Source of the DNA: Pseudonocardiales bacterium
Lineage (GTDB): Bacteria > Actinomycetota > Actinomycetes > Mycobacteriales > Pseudonocardiaceae
Direction of reading: 5' to 3'
DNA length: 64,000 nt
Assembly: GCA_019247305.1 (NCBI GenBank)
Contig: JAFAPC010000086.1
Span: 100,953 to 164,952, forward strand
In this document: positions 1-9,215 of the stretch, one piece after another
How positions within the stretch are numbered: position 1 is the stretch's first letter
How the letters are laid out: each line of letters opens with the position of its first letter
Notes under the pieces: model-generated
Told to the model about the DNA's origin: nothing
Databases searched by the model: none
The model's input: only the letters and a program-made list of their open reading frames with translations
Program-made: the position numbers and the translations under genes

Positions 1-467
1 CCAGCTACCAGCAGCACCTAGCCATGAAGATCACAAGACTCGGACTGAGTGCCACGCTGCTGATCCGGTTCCGCCCTGACGTCCGCCGTCTGCTCAAACA
101 CCCAGCGTTACGTGGCGTCGTGGTACCCTCGCGGGCCGAGCCGTTCGGGCGCGTCCCGATCGAGGCCTACGCCGCCGGAGCCACCCCGGTGATCGCCACC
201 ACCGCAGGCGGCCTCACTGAGCAAGTCATCGACGGGTGCACCGGATTTACCGCTGCACCCGAAGATCCCGTCAGTCTGGCTGCTGCCTTGCTGCGCGCAC
301 TCACCCTTACTTCCGCCGAACAGCACCGGATTCGGGAGGAAGCGCGGCAATTCGCCGCCAGCCGATATGACTACCCCCATACCGTCAACTTGTTCCTGAA
401 ACAGGTTGCTCCGTGGCTTGATCGACAACTTGACGGTGATCAGCAGCTCACCAGGAGGAGAGCACCC
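1..467 (+). CDS. Glycosyltransferase (GT4-like), C-terminal part, 5' end outside window
   Basis: The frame is open from the window edge, so only the C-terminal portion is seen. It shows the nucleotide-sugar-binding end of GT-B (group 1) glycosyltransferases: VVPSRAEPFGRVPIEAYAAG, then ATPVIATTAGGLTEQVIDG and a FTAAPEDPVSLAAALLRAL helix. The EPFGR..IEA segment is the usual E-x7-E region. No stop codon separates it from the following Nudix domain; the frame simply continues. The domain probably ends near the APWL/DRQL segment, about 20 codons before the Nudix start. Acceptor and product cannot be told from this fragment. It is either a genuine fusion or a gene that lost its stop codon. Confidence 0.7.
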
Positions 468-911
468 ATGCGCTACCGGGCCTGTATCGATGTCCACTTG
501 ATCCTGCGCCGTGGCGAGCAGATCCTGCTGGGCCAGCGGCAGAACACCGGCTTCGCCGATGGCAGCTGGCACCTGCCCAGCGGTCATACCGAGGACGGCG
601 AGTCAGCGACGACAGCCTTGATCCGGGAAGCCAGCGAAGAGATCAGCGTGGACCTCGATCCCGCCGAAGTCCGGTTCGTGCACCTTATGCACCACCGCAC
701 CGACTCCGGCCGCCTCGCCCTGTTCTTCGAGGCGACCCGCTGGGACGGCGAACCGGACAACCGTGAACCGGACAAATGCGCCCGCTGGGACTGGTTCACC
801 CTGACCGACCTGCCCACCGACATGATCCCGTACACCGCGCAAGCCCTAACCCACTACACCAAAGGCGAGGTCTATGCCGAGCGCAACTGGCCTAGCCCGT
901 CCGGTTTGTGA
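468..911 (+). CDS. Nudix hydrolase
   Basis: A 147-residue Nudix-fold protein that hydrolyses a nucleoside-diphosphate-linked substrate (not identifiable). The Nudix box is visible as GHTEDGE, seven residues, then REASEEISV. The Gly usually following EE-x is Ser here. The ATG at 468 was chosen because AGGAGG lies at 453-458, nine bases upstream, and the domain begins directly (RYRACIDVHLILRRGEQILL). The same frame is open upstream into the glycosyltransferase, so a fused 5' product is also possible. The gene converges on rho with palindromic terminator-like DNA between them. Confidence 0.8.
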   Translation: MRYRACIDVHLILRRGEQILLGQRQNTGFADGSWHLPSGHTEDGESATTALIREASEEISVDLDPAEVRFVHLMHHRTDSGRLALFFEATRWDGEPDNREPDKCARWDWFTLTDLPTDMIPYTAQALTHYTKGEVYAERNWPSPSGL

Positions 912-923
912 CCAGCCCGGCTG

Positions 924-987
924 CTCCCGAGCTCGACAGCAGGGCTGTCCGAGATGATCGAAACAGCGCTACTGTCGAACTCGGGAG
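924..987. terminator. Inverted repeat between convergent Nudix and rho genes
   Basis: Arms 924-939 and 972-987 are 16 bp with one mismatch (CTCCCGAGCTCGACAG against CTGTCGAACTCGGGAG). The element lies between two converging genes, which suits a bidirectional terminator. Its arms share CGAGTTCGAC with a second palindrome at 55696-55757. Confidence 0.5.
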
Positions 988-992
988 GCTGG

Positions 993-1015
993 GGGCAGCC
1001 GGGATTCGGCTGCCC
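993..1015. terminator. Hairpin downstream of rho
   Basis: A perfect 9-bp stem (GGGCAGCCG and CGGCTGCCC) with a 5-nt loop, 24 bases beyond the rho stop codon. No T-run follows, as is common in high-GC actinomycetes. Likely the rho transcription terminator. Confidence 0.55.
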
Positions 1016-1038
1016 GGCCCCGCCCGAACAATCGGGAG

Positions 1039-2991
1039 TTAGTCGCTGCCGTTGCCGGCGGCGGACTTCGAGACCTGCATCAGGAACTCGATGTTGGTCC
1101 GGGTCTTGCGCAGGCGGTCGAGCACCAGATCGATCGCCTGCTGGGACTCCAGCCCAGAGAGCACTCGCCGCAGCTTGTGGTGGATGGCCAGCTCATCCGG
1201 GGACAGCAGCAATTCCTCCTTGCGGGTACTGGAGGGGTTGATATCGATGGCCGGGAAGATTCGCTTGTCAGCGATCTTGCGGTCGAGCTTGAGCTCGGCG
1301 TTGCCAGTTCCCTTGAACTCCTCGAAGATCACGGTGTCCATCGTCGACCCGGTTTCCACCAGCGCGGTGGCGAAGATGGTCAGCGAGCCACCATCCTCGA
1401 TGTTGCGGGCCGCGCCCAGGAACCGCTTCGGCGGGTAGAGCGCAGTGGAGTCCACCCCACCGGACAGGATCCGGCCGGAGGCCGGTGCTGCCAAGTTGTA
1501 GGCCCGGCCCAGCCGGGTGAGGGAGTCCAGCAGCACGACCACGTCGTGACCCATCTCGACCAGCCGCTTGGCCCGTTCGATGGCCAGCTCGGAGATCGTG
1601 GTGTGATCCGACGGCGGCCGGTCGAAGGTCGAGGCGATGACCTCGCCCTTCACGGAACGCTGCATGTCGGTGACCTCCTCCGGCCGCTCGTCGACGAGTA
1701 CGACCATGAGGTGGCATTCCGGGTTGTTCTTCGTGATCGCATTGGCGATCGCCTGCAGGATCATCGTCTTGCCCGCCTTGGGCGGCGAGACAATGAGCGC
1801 CCGCTGCCCCTTGCCGATCGGCATGATCAAGTCGATGACCCGGGTGGTCATCACACCCTGCTCGGTCTCCAGCCGCAACCGTTCGTTGGGGTACAGCGGG
1901 GTGAGCTTGGTGAACTCCGGACGCGCTCTGGCCTGCTCAATGTCCAGCCCGTTGATGCTGTCGACCCGCACCAGCGGGTTGAACTTCTGTCGCTGCTGCT
2001 CGCTGTCGCGCGGCTGACGCACCGCTCCGGTGATCGCGTCACCTCGGCGCAGCCCGTACTTGCGGACCAGCGCCAGTGACACGTACACATCGTTCGGCCC
2101 GGAGAGGTAGCCCGAGGTACGGACAAACGCGTAATTGTCCAGCACATCGAGGATCCCCGCGACGGGCAGCAACACGTCGTCCTCGCGGACTTCCAGCTCA
2201 CCGCCGTCCCGACGGTCGCTGCCGCGGTCACTGCGGCTGCGGCGGTTGCGGTCGCGGTCGCGGAAGCGCCGGCCCCGCCGGCGGCCGGCATCGTCGTCCT
2301 CCTCACGGAGATTAGGCTGCCCAGCCGCGTTCTGACTGCCATTCTGGGTGACCGGGGCTTGATCACCCTGAGTCTGATCGCTCTGCGAGCGAGGTGCCTC
2401 ACCGCCGCGGATCGGACGTCGCCGCCGGTTGCGGGACCGGTCCAGACCGTCGGTGTCCCCCTCAGGCTGGTCCCGATCTGACTGGTCCCGATCCTGCTGG
2501 TCCCAGTCTGGCTGGTCCTGATCCTGCTGAGCCGGCGGCAGCGGCTCAACGCGACCCGGATCGGCCACGGCGGCGCTCTGCTGCCCGGTTGCTGGGGGCT
2601 GCCCGGTTACTGGGAGCTGCTCAGGTACTGGGAGCCGCTCAGCTACTGGAACCCTCGTCTGGGCATCTGTTCGAGCCCCCGCTTGAGGGTTGGCTCCATC
2701 CAACGGGAGCTGCTCCGAGGTGGCACGCCGCTGCCCACGAGCGGGGCCCTCCCGTTCCTTGATAGCGGCGATCAAATCGTTCTTGCGCATCCCGGAGATA
2801 TGGGGGATGCCCATCTGGCCGGCCAGCTTGCGCAGATCGGCCATCACCATTCCAGACAACCCGCCGCTACGACGACGCAATGCCGTCCCGTTGTCCGAAG
2901 ACGACACGGACGTCTTCGTTCGGTCGGCCGTGGGCTGGTCCGGAGATGCCGCAGCGGAAACATCACTGCCCAACAGGTTGATATCGCTCAC
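1039..2991 (-). CDS. rho: Transcription termination factor Rho
   Basis: A hexameric RNA-dependent ATPase that ends transcription. The 650-residue form has an N-terminal Rho-N helix region (DLRKLAGQMGIPHISGMRKNDLIAAIKE), then a long Arg/Asp-rich insert (about residues 80-265), as in Micrococcus and other actinobacterial Rho proteins. The RNA-binding domain (LLPVAGILDVLDNYAFVRTSGY) and the ATPase core follow, with Walker A (SPPKAGKT) and Walker B (VVVLLDSLTRLGRAYN). The GTG at 2991 was chosen because AGGAAGG lies just upstream and the frame further upstream has no protein-like character. The insert contains imperfect 15-bp tandem repeats (about 2475-2535) encoding D-Q-x-D-R/W units. It is the last gene after thrB, with a 205-bp gap, so it may also have its own promoter. 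Confidence 0.97.
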   Translation of the reverse strand: MSDINLLGSDVSAAASPDQPTADRTKTSVSSSDNGTALRRRSGGLSGMVMADLRKLAGQMGIPHISGMRKNDLIAAIKEREGPARGQRRATSEQLPLDGANPQAGARTDAQTRVPVAERLPVPEQLPVTGQPPATGQQSAAVADPGRVEPLPPAQQDQDQPDWDQQDRDQSDRDQPEGDTDGLDRSRNRRRRPIRGGEAPRSQSDQTQGDQAPVTQNGSQNAAGQPNLREEDDDAGRRRGRRFRDRDRNRRSRSDRGSDRRDGGELEVREDDVLLPVAGILDVLDNYAFVRTSGYLSGPNDVYVSLALVRKYGLRRGDAITGAVRQPRDSEQQRQKFNPLVRVDSINGLDIEQARARPEFTKLTPLYPNERLRLETEQGVMTTRVIDLIMPIGKGQRALIVSPPKAGKTMILQAIANAITKNNPECHLMVVLVDERPEEVTDMQRSVKGEVIASTFDRPPSDHTTISELAIERAKRLVEMGHDVVVLLDSLTRLGRAYNLAAPASGRILSGGVDSTALYPPKRFLGAARNIEDGGSLTIFATALVETGSTMDTVIFEEFKGTGNAELKLDRKIADKRIFPAIDINPSSTRKEELLLSPDELAIHHKLRRVLSGLESQQAIDLVLDRLRKTRTNIEFLMQVSKSAAGNGSD

Positions 2992-3196
2992 ACAGGTCCT
3001 TCCTAACCGACCCGAGACGCAGCTCAGGCCAGCCTGTTCGCCGTCCGACGGTATGCGGGCGGCGCCTGATCCGGTGCGGGAGGCTCGCGTACCCACAAGC
3101 TATTCGGTGTTGAGCCGACCGGCACGGGACATGTTCAGCTGTGGCCAGGGTCTGGGTGCCAGCCTTCCCGCTACCACGGAACCGGAAAACGGGAGA
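2992..3196. other. Intergenic region thrB-rho
   Basis: About 205 bp upstream of rho. It probably holds the rho promoter and leader. I see the ribosome-binding site AGGAAGG next to the GTG start, but no other motif I would stake a claim on. Confidence 0.3.
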
Positions 3197-4228
3197 TCAG
3201 TCGTCCGGGTGAGAGGGCCCCGAACGCGGCACCGGCGCCCGTGCACACGGTGTCTGAACTCCCCTGAGAGTATCGCCTCGGGCATCATCGCGGCAACCAC
3301 TGACCCGCGGATGGGTGGATCGCGCCCGCTCAGCACCATCTCCACCGCCGCGAACGATGACAGTGGCACCGCTGCGAGCGACGTCGAGTCGATATCGGGT
3401 AAAGCCGGTAGCTTCCCCCAAGGGCGGTAACCCGCCGCTGGCCGGCAACGCGAGCACCGTCGGCCCGGCACCCGATACCGCGGCGGGTACCCCGGCCGCA
3501 CGCAACGCGTCCACCAACCGCCCCGTCGCCGGATAGGCGCTACGCCGGTAGGGCTGGTGCAGCCGATCCTCAGTGGCGGCCAGCAGCAACTGCGGGGCCG
3601 CTGTCAACGCGTGGACGAGCAGCGCGGCCCGCCCAGCGGTGAATGCCGCATCGGCGTGGGGCACTCCGGCAGGCAGCAGGGCACGAGTGATCTTGGTGAC
3701 GGAGGTACCCTCCGGCACCAGCAGCACCGGTGCCAGATCCGGGTGGGGCTCCACGCGAATGGCCTGGAAGGACTGCTCGTCCCTCCAGGAGATCACCAGG
3801 CCGCCCAGCAGGCTGGCGCCGACATTGTCGGCATGCCCGTCGAACCCAGCCGCAAGGTCCAACGCAGCCTCGTCCGGTTCTCTTCCCGCAAGCGCATAAC
3901 CGGCCAGCACTCCGGCGACCGCGGCCGCCGCTGAGGAGCCCAGTCCCCGAGCGTGCGGGATGGTGTTGTGACACCGCAGCACCAGACCATCAAGCCGGTG
4001 GTCGAGCCGTCGGCACGCTGCCCGCAGCGCCCGAACCACCAGGTGATCTTCGTCGGTCGGCACCTGCCCGGCGCCCTCACCGCGCACCTCGACTCGCAGG
4101 CCGGACGCCACCGGCGTCACCTCGACCTCGTCATACAGCGCCAGCGCCAGACCGAGCGCATCGAAGCCCGGTCCAAGATTGGCGCTGGACGCGGGTACCC
4201 GGACCCGCAGCGCCGGGACAGTCACCAC
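3197..4228 (-). CDS. thrB: Homoserine kinase
   Basis: A GHMP-family kinase that phosphorylates L-homoserine with ATP on the way to threonine. The N-terminus RVRVPASSANLGPGFDALGLAL is the GHMP substrate motif, and HARGLGSSAAAAVAG is the ATP-binding glycine loop. A late AAVSGAGPTVLALP is the third GHMP motif. At 343 residues it is about 30-40 residues longer than usual, because the C-terminus runs on in a low-complexity Arg/Pro tail after the normal TVIV end. The GTG start overlaps the thrC TAG by one base (TAGTG), so translation is coupled. The next downstream gene is rho. Confidence 0.95.
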   Translation of the reverse strand: MVTVPALRVRVPASSANLGPGFDALGLALALYDEVEVTPVASGLRVEVRGEGAGQVPTDEDHLVVRALRAACRRLDHRLDGLVLRCHNTIPHARGLGSSAAAAVAGVLAGYALAGREPDEAALDLAAGFDGHADNVGASLLGGLVISWRDEQSFQAIRVEPHPDLAPVLLVPEGTSVTKITRALLPAGVPHADAAFTAGRAALLVHALTAAPQLLLAATEDRLHQPYRRSAYPATGRLVDALRAAGVPAAVSGAGPTVLALPASGGLPPLGEATGFTRYRLDVARSGATVIVRGGGDGAERARSTHPRVSGCRDDARGDTLRGVQTPCARAPVPRSGPSHPDD

Positions 4229-5316
4229 TAAAGATCCAGAGCGGCCGCGACGGCGGCCGGGGCGACGGGGGTGGGCTCGGGCTCGGGAATGCCGCGCAGC
4301 GCGGTCGTGGGGTCCTTGAGCCCATGCCCGGTGACCGTGCAGACCACCAGGGAACCGCGAGGCAGCCGACCATCGCTCACGACCAGCAACAGTCCCGCTA
4401 CGGCGGTGGCCGAGGACGGTTCCACAAATACCCCTTCCTGCCTAGCCAGCAACCGGTACGCGGCGAGGATCTGCTCGTCAGTGACCGCCTCGAACAGCCC
4501 CCCGGACTCCTCCCGGGCCCGCATCGCCCCATCCCAGGACGCCGGGTTGCCGACCCGGATCGCGGTCGCGAGGGTGTCCGGCTCCAGCACCGGCGCGCCG
4601 TGCACCAGGGGCGCGGCCCCAGCGGCCTGAAAGCCGAACATCCTCGGCCGGCCAGGCACCAACCCGTCAGCGTAGTACTCGGTGTAGCCCATCCAGTAGG
4701 CAGTGATGTTGCCGGCGTTGCCGACCGGTAGGCAGTGGACGTCCGGGGCTCGCCCCAGCACATCGCAGACCTCGAATGCAGCGCTTTTCTGCCCTTGCAA
4801 CCGAACGGGGTTCACCGAGTTCACCAGTGCGGTCACCGGGTAGTCGATGGCTGTCTTGCGGGCCAGTTCCAGGCAGTCGTCGAAGTTGCCGTCCACAGCC
4901 AGGATCCGCGCGCCGTAGGCGGTCGCCTGGGCGAGCTTACCCAACGCGATCTTGCCTCGGGGCACCAGCACGGCGCTGGGAATTCCGGCCCGGGCCGCGT
5001 AGGCGGCAGCGGAGGCGGCGGTGTTGCCGGTGGAGGCGCACAACACCGCCTCCGCGCCGCGGGCTAGCGCTTGCGTCACCGCCAACGTCATCCCGCGGTC
5101 CTTGAAAGAGCCGGTAGGGTTGGCGCCTTCGACCTTGAGGAGCACCTCACACCCAGTACGCTGGGACAGCGCGGGAGCGGGCACCAGCGGAGTGCCGCCT
5201 TCCTGCAACGTCACCACCCGGCAACCCGGACCGACCTGGATCCGGTCCGGGTAAGCTTCGATCACCCCAGGCCAGGGTCGACGCGCCGCTAGCGGCGACG
5301 CGGGTGTCATGATCAC
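4228..5316 (-). CDS. thrC: Threonine synthase
   Basis: A PLP enzyme that converts O-phosphohomoserine to threonine. The Schiff-base lysine lies in [11 protein letters not shown] (about residues 65-75), and the phosphate-cradle glycine loop is [12 protein letters not shown]. It has the 362-residue length of the short actinobacterial/Bacillus-type enzyme. The GTG at 5316 overlaps the hom stop as GTGA; an ATG two codons later (5310) is the alternative. It is coupled to hom upstream and thrB downstream. A second, longer threonine synthase of a different subfamily lies at 31935-33206. Confidence 0.95.
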   Translation of the reverse strand: MIMTPASPLAARRPWPGVIEAYPDRIQVGPGCRVVTLQEGGTPLVPAPALSQRTGCEVLLKVEGANPTGSFKDRGMTLAVTQALARGAEAVLCASTGNTAASAAAYAARAGIPSAVLVPRGKIALGKLAQATAYGARILAVDGNFDDCLELARKTAIDYPVTALVNSVNPVRLQGQKSAAFEVCDVLGRAPDVHCLPVGNAGNITAYWMGYTEYYADGLVPGRPRMFGFQAAGAAPLVHGAPVLEPDTLATAIRVGNPASWDGAMRAREESGGLFEAVTDEQILAAYRLLARQEGVFVEPSSATAVAGLLLVVSDGRLPRGSLVVCTVTGHGLKDPTTALRGIPEPEPTPVAPAAVAAALDL

Positions 5317-6695
5317 TTGACCTCACCCTCCACCCGCATCACGCTGACCACGTCGCGGACCACGTCCAGACCGGCCAGCTTGTCCACTGTGGAGCGCAGT
5401 GCGGCGTCCGGCGCTAAGTGCGTGACGATCACTAGATTCGCTCCGGCGCCGGCTGGCCCCGCGTTACTGGGCCCCGCGTTACTGGGCCCCGCGTTACTGG
5501 GCAGCGCCTGATCCAGGGCGCGGCCGGTCTGGCGCACCACCATAATGGACACCTCGTGCTCGGCGAACACCTGCGCTACCTGGGCCAGCACCCCGGGACG
5601 GTCGAGGACCTCAAGACTGAGGTGGTAGCTGGTAAGGGTGTCGCCCATCGGGCGGATCGGCAGGTCCGCGTAGGCGGACTCGCGCGGCCCGTAGCCGCCG
5701 GCCACCCGGTTTCGGGCGACGGCCACCAAGTCCCCGAGCACCGCACTGGCCGTCGGCGGCCCACCGGCGCCTTGGCCGTAGAACATCAGCGCTCCGGCGG
5801 CGTCCGCCTCAACGAACACCGCATTGTAGGCCTCACCCACCGTGGCCAGCGGGTGTGAACGAGGGATCATCGCAGGGTATACCCGGGCCGAAACCCCTTC
5901 AGTGCCGGCGGAGTCGGCCACCCGCTCACAGATCGCCAGCAGCTTCACCGTGCGACCGAGCTCCCGGGCCGCGAGGATGTCGGCGGCAGACACCTCCGCG
6001 ATGCCCTCCCGGTAGACGTCGGCACTGGTCACTCGAGTGTGGAAGGCCAGTGACGCCAAGATGGCGGCCTTGGCGGCAGCATCGTAGCCCTCTACGTCGG
6101 CGGTCGGGTCGGCCTCGGCGTAGCCCAGCCGGCTGACCTCCGCCAGGGTCTCGCCGTAGCCGGCCCCGGAGGAATCCATCGCCGAGAGGATGAAGTTGGT
6201 CGTGCCATTGACGATGCCGGTAACGCGGGTAATCCGATCCCCGGCCAGCGATTCCCGCAGCGGGCGCAGCAGCGGGATCGCCCCGGCGACCGCCGCCTCG
6301 AAGTACAAGTCAGCACCGGTGGCGTCAGCCGCGGCGTACAACTCGGGTCCGCACTCAGCGAGCAGCGCCTTATTGGCGGTGACCACCCCCCGCCCGGCGC
6401 GCAGCGCGGCCAGCAGCAGGGACCGGGCCGGCTCGACGCCACCGATCACCTCGATGACGACGTCCACGCCATCCCGGTTGATCAGCTCGACGGTGTCGGT
6501 GGTGAGCAGTTCCGCGGGTACCTCAGGATGCCGCTGCGGACGGCGCACCGCGACCCCGACCAGCCGCACCGCCACCCCGACCCGCGCGGCGAGCTCGCCC
6601 GACTGCTCAGTGAGCAGCCGCAGCACCTCACGGCCGACGGTGCCGCAGCCCAACAGTGCCACCCCGATGGGGGCGACCCGGACAGGTCTGCTCAC
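5313..6695 (-). CDS. hom: Homoserine dehydrogenase with ACT domain
   Basis: Reduces aspartate semialdehyde to homoserine. The N-terminal Rossmann motif is [14 protein letters not shown]. The catalytic domain has [14 protein letters not shown] and [18 protein letters not shown], and the C-terminal regulatory ACT domain starts at [21 protein letters not shown] (about residue 370), as expected for threonine feedback. The ACT domain is interrupted at about residues 399-413 by three copies of a 15-bp unit (5456-5500, S/G-N-A-G-P type), an in-frame minisatellite. The GTG at 6695 overlaps the lysA stop as GTGA. At 460 residues it is slightly longer than usual because of the repeat. Confidence 0.95.
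   Translation of the reverse strand: MSRPVRVAPIGVALLGCGTVGREVLRLLTEQSGELAARVGVAVRLVGVAVRRPQRHPEVPAELLTTDTVELINRDGVDVVIEVIGGVEPARSLLLAALRAGRGVVTANKALLAECGPELYAAADATGADLYFEAAVAGAIPLLRPLRESLAGDRITRVTGIVNGTTNFILSAMDSSGAGYGETLAEVSRLGYAEADPTADVEGYDAAAKAAILASLAFHTRVTSADVYREGIAEVSAADILAARELGRTVKLLAICERVADSAGTEGVSARVYPAMIPRSHPLATVGEAYNAVFVEADAAGALMFYGQGAGGPPTASAVLGDLVAVARNRVAGGYGPRESAYADLPIRPMGDTLTSYHLSLEVLDRPGVLAQVAQVFAEHEVSIMVVRQTGRALDQALPSNAGPSNAGPSNAGPAGAGANLVIVTHLAPDAALRSTVDKLAGLDVVRDVVSVMRVEGEVK
5456..5500. repeat. 15-bp tandem repeat inside hom
   Basis: Three exact head-to-tail copies of GCCCCGCGTTACTGG at 5456-5470, 5471-5485 and 5486-5500. They are in frame and add five residues each to the ACT domain loop. 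Copy number is likely to vary between strains. Confidence 0.9.
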
Positions 6696-8146
6696 GAGAC
6701 CTCCAGGGACAGCAGGTCGGCCAACGTCTCCCGGCGCAGCAGCAGCCGGTGCGTACCCTCGCGCACCGCAACCACTGCCGGGCGGGGCAGCAGGTTGTAC
6801 CGGCTAGACATGGAGTAGCAGTAGGCGCCGGTGCCGGCAACCGCGAGGAGATCCCCCGGGGCCACGTCCTCAGGTAGCCAGCAGTCCCGGACCACCACGT
6901 CACCGGACTCACAGTGCTTGCCGACCACCCGGGACAGCGTGGGGGGCGCCGCAGAGCGGCGCGAGACCAACCGGCAGTCGTAGTGTGCGTCGTAGAGCGC
7001 GGTGCGCACGTTGTCGCTCATCCCGCCGTCCACCGAAACGTAACGCCGCTGCTTGGCTGGAACAACGGTGTTGGATGGAACAACAGTGACATCTTTGGTG
7101 GTACCCACCTCATACAGGGTCACCGTGCCGGGTCCGACGATCGCCCGGCCCGGCTCGACCACCAGCTCCGGAGTCGGCATACCGGCCAGCTGGCACTGGT
7201 TGTGCACAATGGATCGCAGCTGGGCGGCCAGTTCCGGCAACGGCAGCGGGTCGTCCTCCGCAGTGTAGGCGATCCCCAGCCCACCTCCGAGGTTGAGCGT
7301 GGACACCCCGGCCACGGCGTCGGTCCCGTGCTTGTCTCGGATCGCCGCGAACAGATTGACCATCCGGTGTGCGGCGACCTCGAAGCCGTCGGCGTCGAAG
7401 ATCTGCGAACCGATGTGGCTATGCAGACCCACCAGGCGCAGCCCCGGCGATTTGAGCACTCTGCGGACGGCCTCCGCAGCATCTCCGGCCGCGAGCGAGA
7501 AGCCGAATTTCTGGTCTTCGTGCGCGGTGGCGATGAACTCGTGGGTGTGCGCCTCGACGCCGACGGTCACCCGGACCAGCACCGACGCCACCACACCGTG
7601 CCGGCGGGCGATCTCGTCCAGTCGGGCGATCTCCAGGAAGGAGTCGAGCACCACCGCACCGACTCCGGCCGTGACGGCGGCGGTCAGCTCGGCGCAAGAC
7701 TTGTTGTTGCCATGCATCGCGATCCGGTGCGCGGGGAAACCGGCGCGGCGGGCGAGCGCGAGCTCGGGGCCGGTGCACACATCCAGGCTCAGGCCCTGCT
7801 CGGCCACCCAGCGAGCGATCTCGGAACACAGGAACGCCTTGGCCGCGTAGTGCACCCGCTGCGGGGCGCCGAAGGCGGCCGCATGCTCCGCGCAGCGGGC
7901 CCGGAAGTCGGCCTCATCCACCACGAACAGCGGAGTGCCGTAGGTCTCGGCGAGCTCGCCGACCGTCACCCCGGCCAAGTGCACCACGCCGTCGTCCCCG
8001 CGGCGCGCCCCGCGGGGCCAGACCGCCGAATGCAACGCGTGCAGCTCAGCCCGGACCACGTCGGCGGAGCCGGTCGGGCACGGGCCTGGGGCGCAGGAGC
8101 GGGCCAGCACGTCGGCGTGGCGCGGCCCGGCCGGATGCGCCCTCAC
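6692..8146 (-). CDS. lysA: Diaminopimelate decarboxylase
   Basis: A fold-III PLP enzyme that decarboxylates meso-diaminopimelate to L-lysine. The PLP lysine is in [10 protein letters not shown]. Other family landmarks are the HGNNKS motif, the [10 protein letters not shown] segment, the glycine-rich GGGLGIAY and the late CESGDVV and [12 protein letters not shown] active-site pieces from the partner subunit. The GTG at 8146 was chosen because it overlaps the upstream nrtL stop (ATGTGA), giving 484 residues. Codons 360-385 (about 7058-7092) contain a small 18-bp duplication ([12 protein letters not shown]). It is coupled to hom downstream by another GTGA overlap. Confidence 0.95.
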   Translation of the reverse strand: MRAHPAGPRHADVLARSCAPGPCPTGSADVVRAELHALHSAVWPRGARRGDDGVVHLAGVTVGELAETYGTPLFVVDEADFRARCAEHAAAFGAPQRVHYAAKAFLCSEIARWVAEQGLSLDVCTGPELALARRAGFPAHRIAMHGNNKSCAELTAAVTAGVGAVVLDSFLEIARLDEIARRHGVVASVLVRVTVGVEAHTHEFIATAHEDQKFGFSLAAGDAAEAVRRVLKSPGLRLVGLHSHIGSQIFDADGFEVAAHRMVNLFAAIRDKHGTDAVAGVSTLNLGGGLGIAYTAEDDPLPLPELAAQLRSIVHNQCQLAGMPTPELVVEPGRAIVGPGTVTLYEVGTTKDVTVVPSNTVVPAKQRRYVSVDGGMSDNVRTALYDAHYDCRLVSRRSAAPPTLSRVVGKHCESGDVVVRDCWLPEDVAPGDLLAVAGTGAYCYSMSSRYNLLPRPAVVAVREGTHRLLLRRETLADLLSLEVS

Positions 8147-8928
8147 ATCTGCTCCGGTGCGCTGAGGCCGAGCACGCCCAAGCCGTTGGCCAGCACCTGA
8201 CGGGTCGCGTGGCACAGTGCCAGCCGGGCGGCGTGCCGCGGGCCCGGTGGCTCATCGCCCATCGGCAGTAACCGACAGCTGCCCTCGAATCGGTGGTAGG
8301 CGTCGCTGAGCTGCTCCAGGTAGCGCGCCAGCCGGCGCAGCTCGTGCAGTTCGGCGGTTTGCGCGGCCACCGCTGCCGCCACAATGCGGGGAAACTCGCC
8401 CAGCATGCGGATCAACTCGCCTTCCCGCTCGTGCTCCAGTAGCTCAAGCTGAGCGCCCGCCCAGCTGATCTTAAGCTCGGCGGCGTGGCGGGCCAACGCG
8501 GCCAGCCGGGCGTGCGCGTACTGCGCGGCAGGCACCGATGGTGGCTCTTCAAGGCCGGCCAACCCGGGGGTTGGCCGGCCTTGAAGAGCCCCAAACCCCG
8601 CCCCGTCCGCGAGCACCTGGGCGACGATCGCGCCCTGGGCCTGCGCCGCCAGCCGCAAGTTGAGGAATCCGGGACCGGCGACTTCGGCGGAGCGGACCTC
8701 CGAGCGCAGCGCCAGCGCCTGCGCCAGGTCCCCGGCGAACTCCCGCGGTGCCACTCCTGCCCTGTTCCCGATCTGCAATGCCACGTTGGTCATATAGTCA
8801 CCATGCCCGGGATCGCGGGGGCGGCGGACGGTGACCGTGGCCGGAAGCGCAGCGGGGTCGAGGCCCCGGCTGGTCAGCACGTCGCGGGCAAGGGATCGGA
8901 CCAGCTCGGCGAGCGCAGCGGGAATCAC
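8143..8928 (-). CDS. nrtL: ArgS-related anticodon-binding protein NrtL
   Basis: A short arginyl-tRNA-synthetase relative made only of the N-terminal additional domain (residues 1-100; [25 protein letters not shown]) and the C-terminal DALR anticodon-binding domain (from about 135; [15 protein letters not shown] to [15 protein letters not shown]). The whole catalytic Rossmann core with HIGH and KMSKS is absent. This two-domain form is a known actinobacterial family sitting upstream of lysA, so it is not simply a truncated argS. Between the two domains the coding sequence contains a 48-bp palindrome. It starts the operon, divergent from tRNA-Arg(CCG). Its biochemical role is unknown to me. Confidence 0.85.
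   Translation of the reverse strand: MIPAALAELVRSLARDVLTSRGLDPAALPATVTVRRPRDPGHGDYMTNVALQIGNRAGVAPREFAGDLAQALALRSEVRSAEVAGPGFLNLRLAAQAQGAIVAQVLADGAGFGALQGRPTPGLAGLEEPPSVPAAQYAHARLAALARHAAELKISWAGAQLELLEHEREGELIRMLGEFPRIVAAAVAAQTAELHELRRLARYLEQLSDAYHRFEGSCRLLPMGDEPPGPRHAARLALCHATRQVLANGLGVLGLSAPEQM
8543..8590. repeat. 48-bp perfect palindrome inside nrtL
   Basis: Arms 8543-8565 and 8568-8590 are perfect 23-bp inverted repeats with a 2-base centre. The palindrome is read in frame as a Gly/Pro-rich linker exactly at the domain boundary of NrtL. It looks like an inserted palindromic element. Confidence 0.9.
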
Positions 8929-9051
8929 CCCTGGAAGTCTAGGGAGGTCTCGGGCCTGGTCGGCGAACCAGTGCGGACGCCCAGCGTGGCCGGCCCTGCC
9001 CAGAGCACCGCTGAGCGTGCGTGGTCAGTACGGTAAGCTCTGCGGCGGTAC

Positions 9052-9126
9052 GCCCCCGTAGCTCAGGGGATAGAGCACCGCCCTCCGGAGGCGGGAGCGC
9101 AGGTTCGAATCCTGCCGGGGGCACCA
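9052..9126 (+). tRNA. tRNA-Arg (anticodon CCG)
   Basis: Cloverleaf read directly: acceptor GCCCCCG paired with CGGGGGC, D arm GCTC-AGGGGATA-GAGC, anticodon stem CCGCC/GGCGG with loop CTCCGGA (anticodon CCG, reading CGG), T arm GCAGG-TTCGAAT-CCTGC, discriminator A and an encoded CCA at 9124-9126. It lies 123 bp from the start of the ArgS-like nrtL gene and forms the left att site of an eroded integrative element. Confidence 0.97.
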
Positions 9127-9137
9127 CGCCTGACCTG
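9111..9137 (+). repeat. att-like repeat, left copy (tRNA 3' end)
   Basis: 27 bp from CCTGCCGGGG through CCTG, covering the T-stem/acceptor 3' end plus 11 bases beyond CCA. It recurs at 9962-9988 with three mismatches. This is the usual position for a tyrosine integrase crossover in a tRNA gene. Confidence 0.75.
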
Positions 9138-9215
9138 CTGGAACAAAGAAAGCATCTCCGGCAGGCCTTTGGCGTGCAAGGGTTCATGCAATGAACCTCT
9201 GTTAACGTCTGGTGC

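Noticed and set aside
1177..2079. Long plus-strand frame opposite rho (300 codons)
   Set aside because: Antisense shadow of rho in high-GC DNA. The translation is His/Gly/Arg-rich without motifs, and rho is certain on the other strand.
5456..5500. Regularly spaced repeats considered as a CRISPR array
   Set aside because: Units are directly adjacent with no spacers and in frame. The same applies to repeats in rho, the kinase and the helicase. No cas genes are present and no CRISPR array was seen in the window.
6914..8200. 428-codon plus-strand frame opposite lysA
   Set aside because: Same shadow effect. LysA motifs on the minus strand are unmistakable, and this frame has no recognisable domain or ribosome-binding site.
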